From contig CALZHW010000021.1 of the NCBI GenBank assembly GCA_945787125.1, positions 1 through 34,563 on the forward strand: 34,563 bases of DNA, given 5' to 3'. The notes under the pieces are model-generated. The model searched no databases, was not told the DNA's origin, and saw only the letters and a program-made list of their open reading frames with translations. How positions within the stretch are numbered: position 1 is the first letter of the stretch; the number at the start of each line of letters is the position of its first letter. Position numbers and translations under genes: made by a program. Shown here piece by piece: positions 33,965-34,563 of this stretch. Origin of the DNA: an uncultured Ectothiorhodospiraceae bacterium (GTDB lineage Bacteria; Pseudomonadota; Gammaproteobacteria; S012-40).

Positions 33965-34423
33965 TTAATCGCCCCAACCTTTAAAAGCCACGTTAGCCAT
34001 TTCTAATATTCTTTTTAATCCCATAACAGTAATATTTTTCCCCCTACAGAAATCAAACGCCCCTTTTGTAAAACCCGATGGACACACTATAAATGCATAT
34101 TTATATTTTCCATGTGTCATTGTTCCATATAAATCTCTAATTGGACCAGGCCCTACCTTATTTTTATATCTTTTACACTGGACTATTCCTAGTTCTCCGT
34201 CTTTTTCCAATTTGATGTCCACCCCACCATCCCCACTACCTTTTGTTACATTAGCGATATAGCCATTCAATTTAAATAATTCGGCGATTTCTGCTTCAAA
34301 CTCATAAGGGTCCAAAGACATCCAATAATTGTATTGTTTTCTTTTATTTTTCTTTTCCACCAGAACTTTTGCATTTTCTTCTTTAATACGTACTAATTCT
34401 TGTCGTTTTTCATACTCGCGCAA
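33965..34423 (-). CDS. Mrr-type restriction endonuclease domain protein, probably 5'-truncated
   Basis: After a charged helical segment (1-33), residues 36-145 form an Mrr_cat-type PD-(D/E)xK domain: MSLDPYEFEAEIAELFKLNG, then GSGDGGVDIKLE (catalytic Asp) and GIVQCKRYKNKVGP (the QxK part), then an ending like FTKGAFDF. Such domains cut DNA, often modified or foreign DNA. The frame has only a TTG start at 34423 with a stop ten codons upstream, and no ribosome-binding site. Related proteins usually have one or two membrane helices before this coiled segment; they are missing here, so the gene may have lost its front. ATG 34321 is an alternative start. A hairpin terminator follows. Confidence 0.7.
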   Translation of the reverse strand: MREYEKRQELVRIKEENAKVLVEKKNKRKQYNYWMSLDPYEFEAEIAELFKLNGYIANVTKGSGDGGVDIKLEKDGELGIVQCKRYKNKVGPGPIRDLYGTMTHGKYKYAFIVCPSGFTKGAFDFCRGKNITVMGLKRILEMANVAFKGWGD

Positions 34424-34511
34424 ATTAATGTTGTATAAATATTGAGAATACCCAAATTATCTGCCGGTTTTAACCTGGTTTCTAATCAAATTATCTAATG
34501 GATAAGTAAAA

Positions 34512-34548
34512 ACCCCCTCAAATAACTTGAAAATTATTCAAGGGGGGT
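34512..34548. terminator. Terminator-like hairpin near the right edge
   Basis: ACCCCC and GGGGGT pair across a partly paired AT-rich loop (AATAA/TTATT inside). On the minus strand TTTTTACTT follows, typical of an intrinsic terminator; on the plus strand the tail CTTCTATTTTT is also T-rich. It probably ends a gene lying beyond the window. Confidence 0.65.
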
Positions 34549-34563
34549 GTCTTCTATTTTTCG

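Noticed and set aside
1-34563. tRNA or rRNA genes
   Set aside because: I looked for rRNA-like blocks and tRNA features (GGTTCRAATC T-arm, CCA ends) and saw none that fold convincingly.

Overview
The window looks like a chromosomal segment of a moderately AT-rich gammaproteobacterium. The housekeeping set points there: CsiV-like protein, the methylthioinosine phosphorylase/Hpt pair, YjgA/DarP, fused RlmKL, PepN and an AroG-type DAHP synthase. I cannot place it below class from sequence alone.

Layout. 1-2000 is a graveyard of mobile and decayed genes: the end of an IS30-family transposase, a dispersed palindromic repeat, an orphan ParD-like antitoxin, an N-terminal scrap of a REP-associated (RAYT) transposase and an N-terminal scrap of RNase HI. 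1963-5091 (minus) is the most unusual gene: a 1042-residue protein joining a type-3 copper (tyrosinase) domain to a von Willebrand A domain with an intact metal site. After a 1-kb gap come a DHH phosphoesterase, a small DUF6795-like protein, a lipase-like gene that has lost its catalytic centre, an autoinhibited Fic protein behind a strong palindrome, an EamA transporter, an AlkC-type DNA glycosylase with an Ig-like tail, and an MTHFR-like protein lacking the usual catalytic Glu. 13.5-16.8 kb holds peptide deformylase, the CsiV-like protein and a purine-salvage pair. 17.0-20.1 kb is a two-gene unit: a membrane-anchored VWA protein and a membrane-anchored coiled-coil protein, each with a tandem repeat in its reading frame. 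20.2-27.9 kb is mostly core metabolism (PepN, YjgA, DAHP synthase, RlmKL) plus two small hypothetical genes. 28-33 kb has an AGCS symporter, a SulP transporter, a small DUF2892-like membrane protein and HisC. The end carries an Mrr-type nuclease-domain gene that seems to lack its usual N-terminal part.

Repeats. At least five clear and two weaker copies of a palindromic element of about 190 bp are scattered through the window, five of them directly after stop codons of plus-strand genes. The element has terminal inverted repeats and an inner REP-like hairpin next to GTAG, which suggests a REPIN/MITE-type family moved in trans. A second, unrelated 190-bp foldback forms the leader of the symporter gene, and a partial copy lies near 31.5 kb. 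A third structured segment with a 12-bp closing helix and a T-run lies ahead of the DAHP synthase gene.

Best candidates for something undescribed are the tyrosinase-VWA fusion, the VWA/coiled-coil pair (whose post-VWA part resembles that of the tyrosinase fusion), and the three structured non-coding elements.
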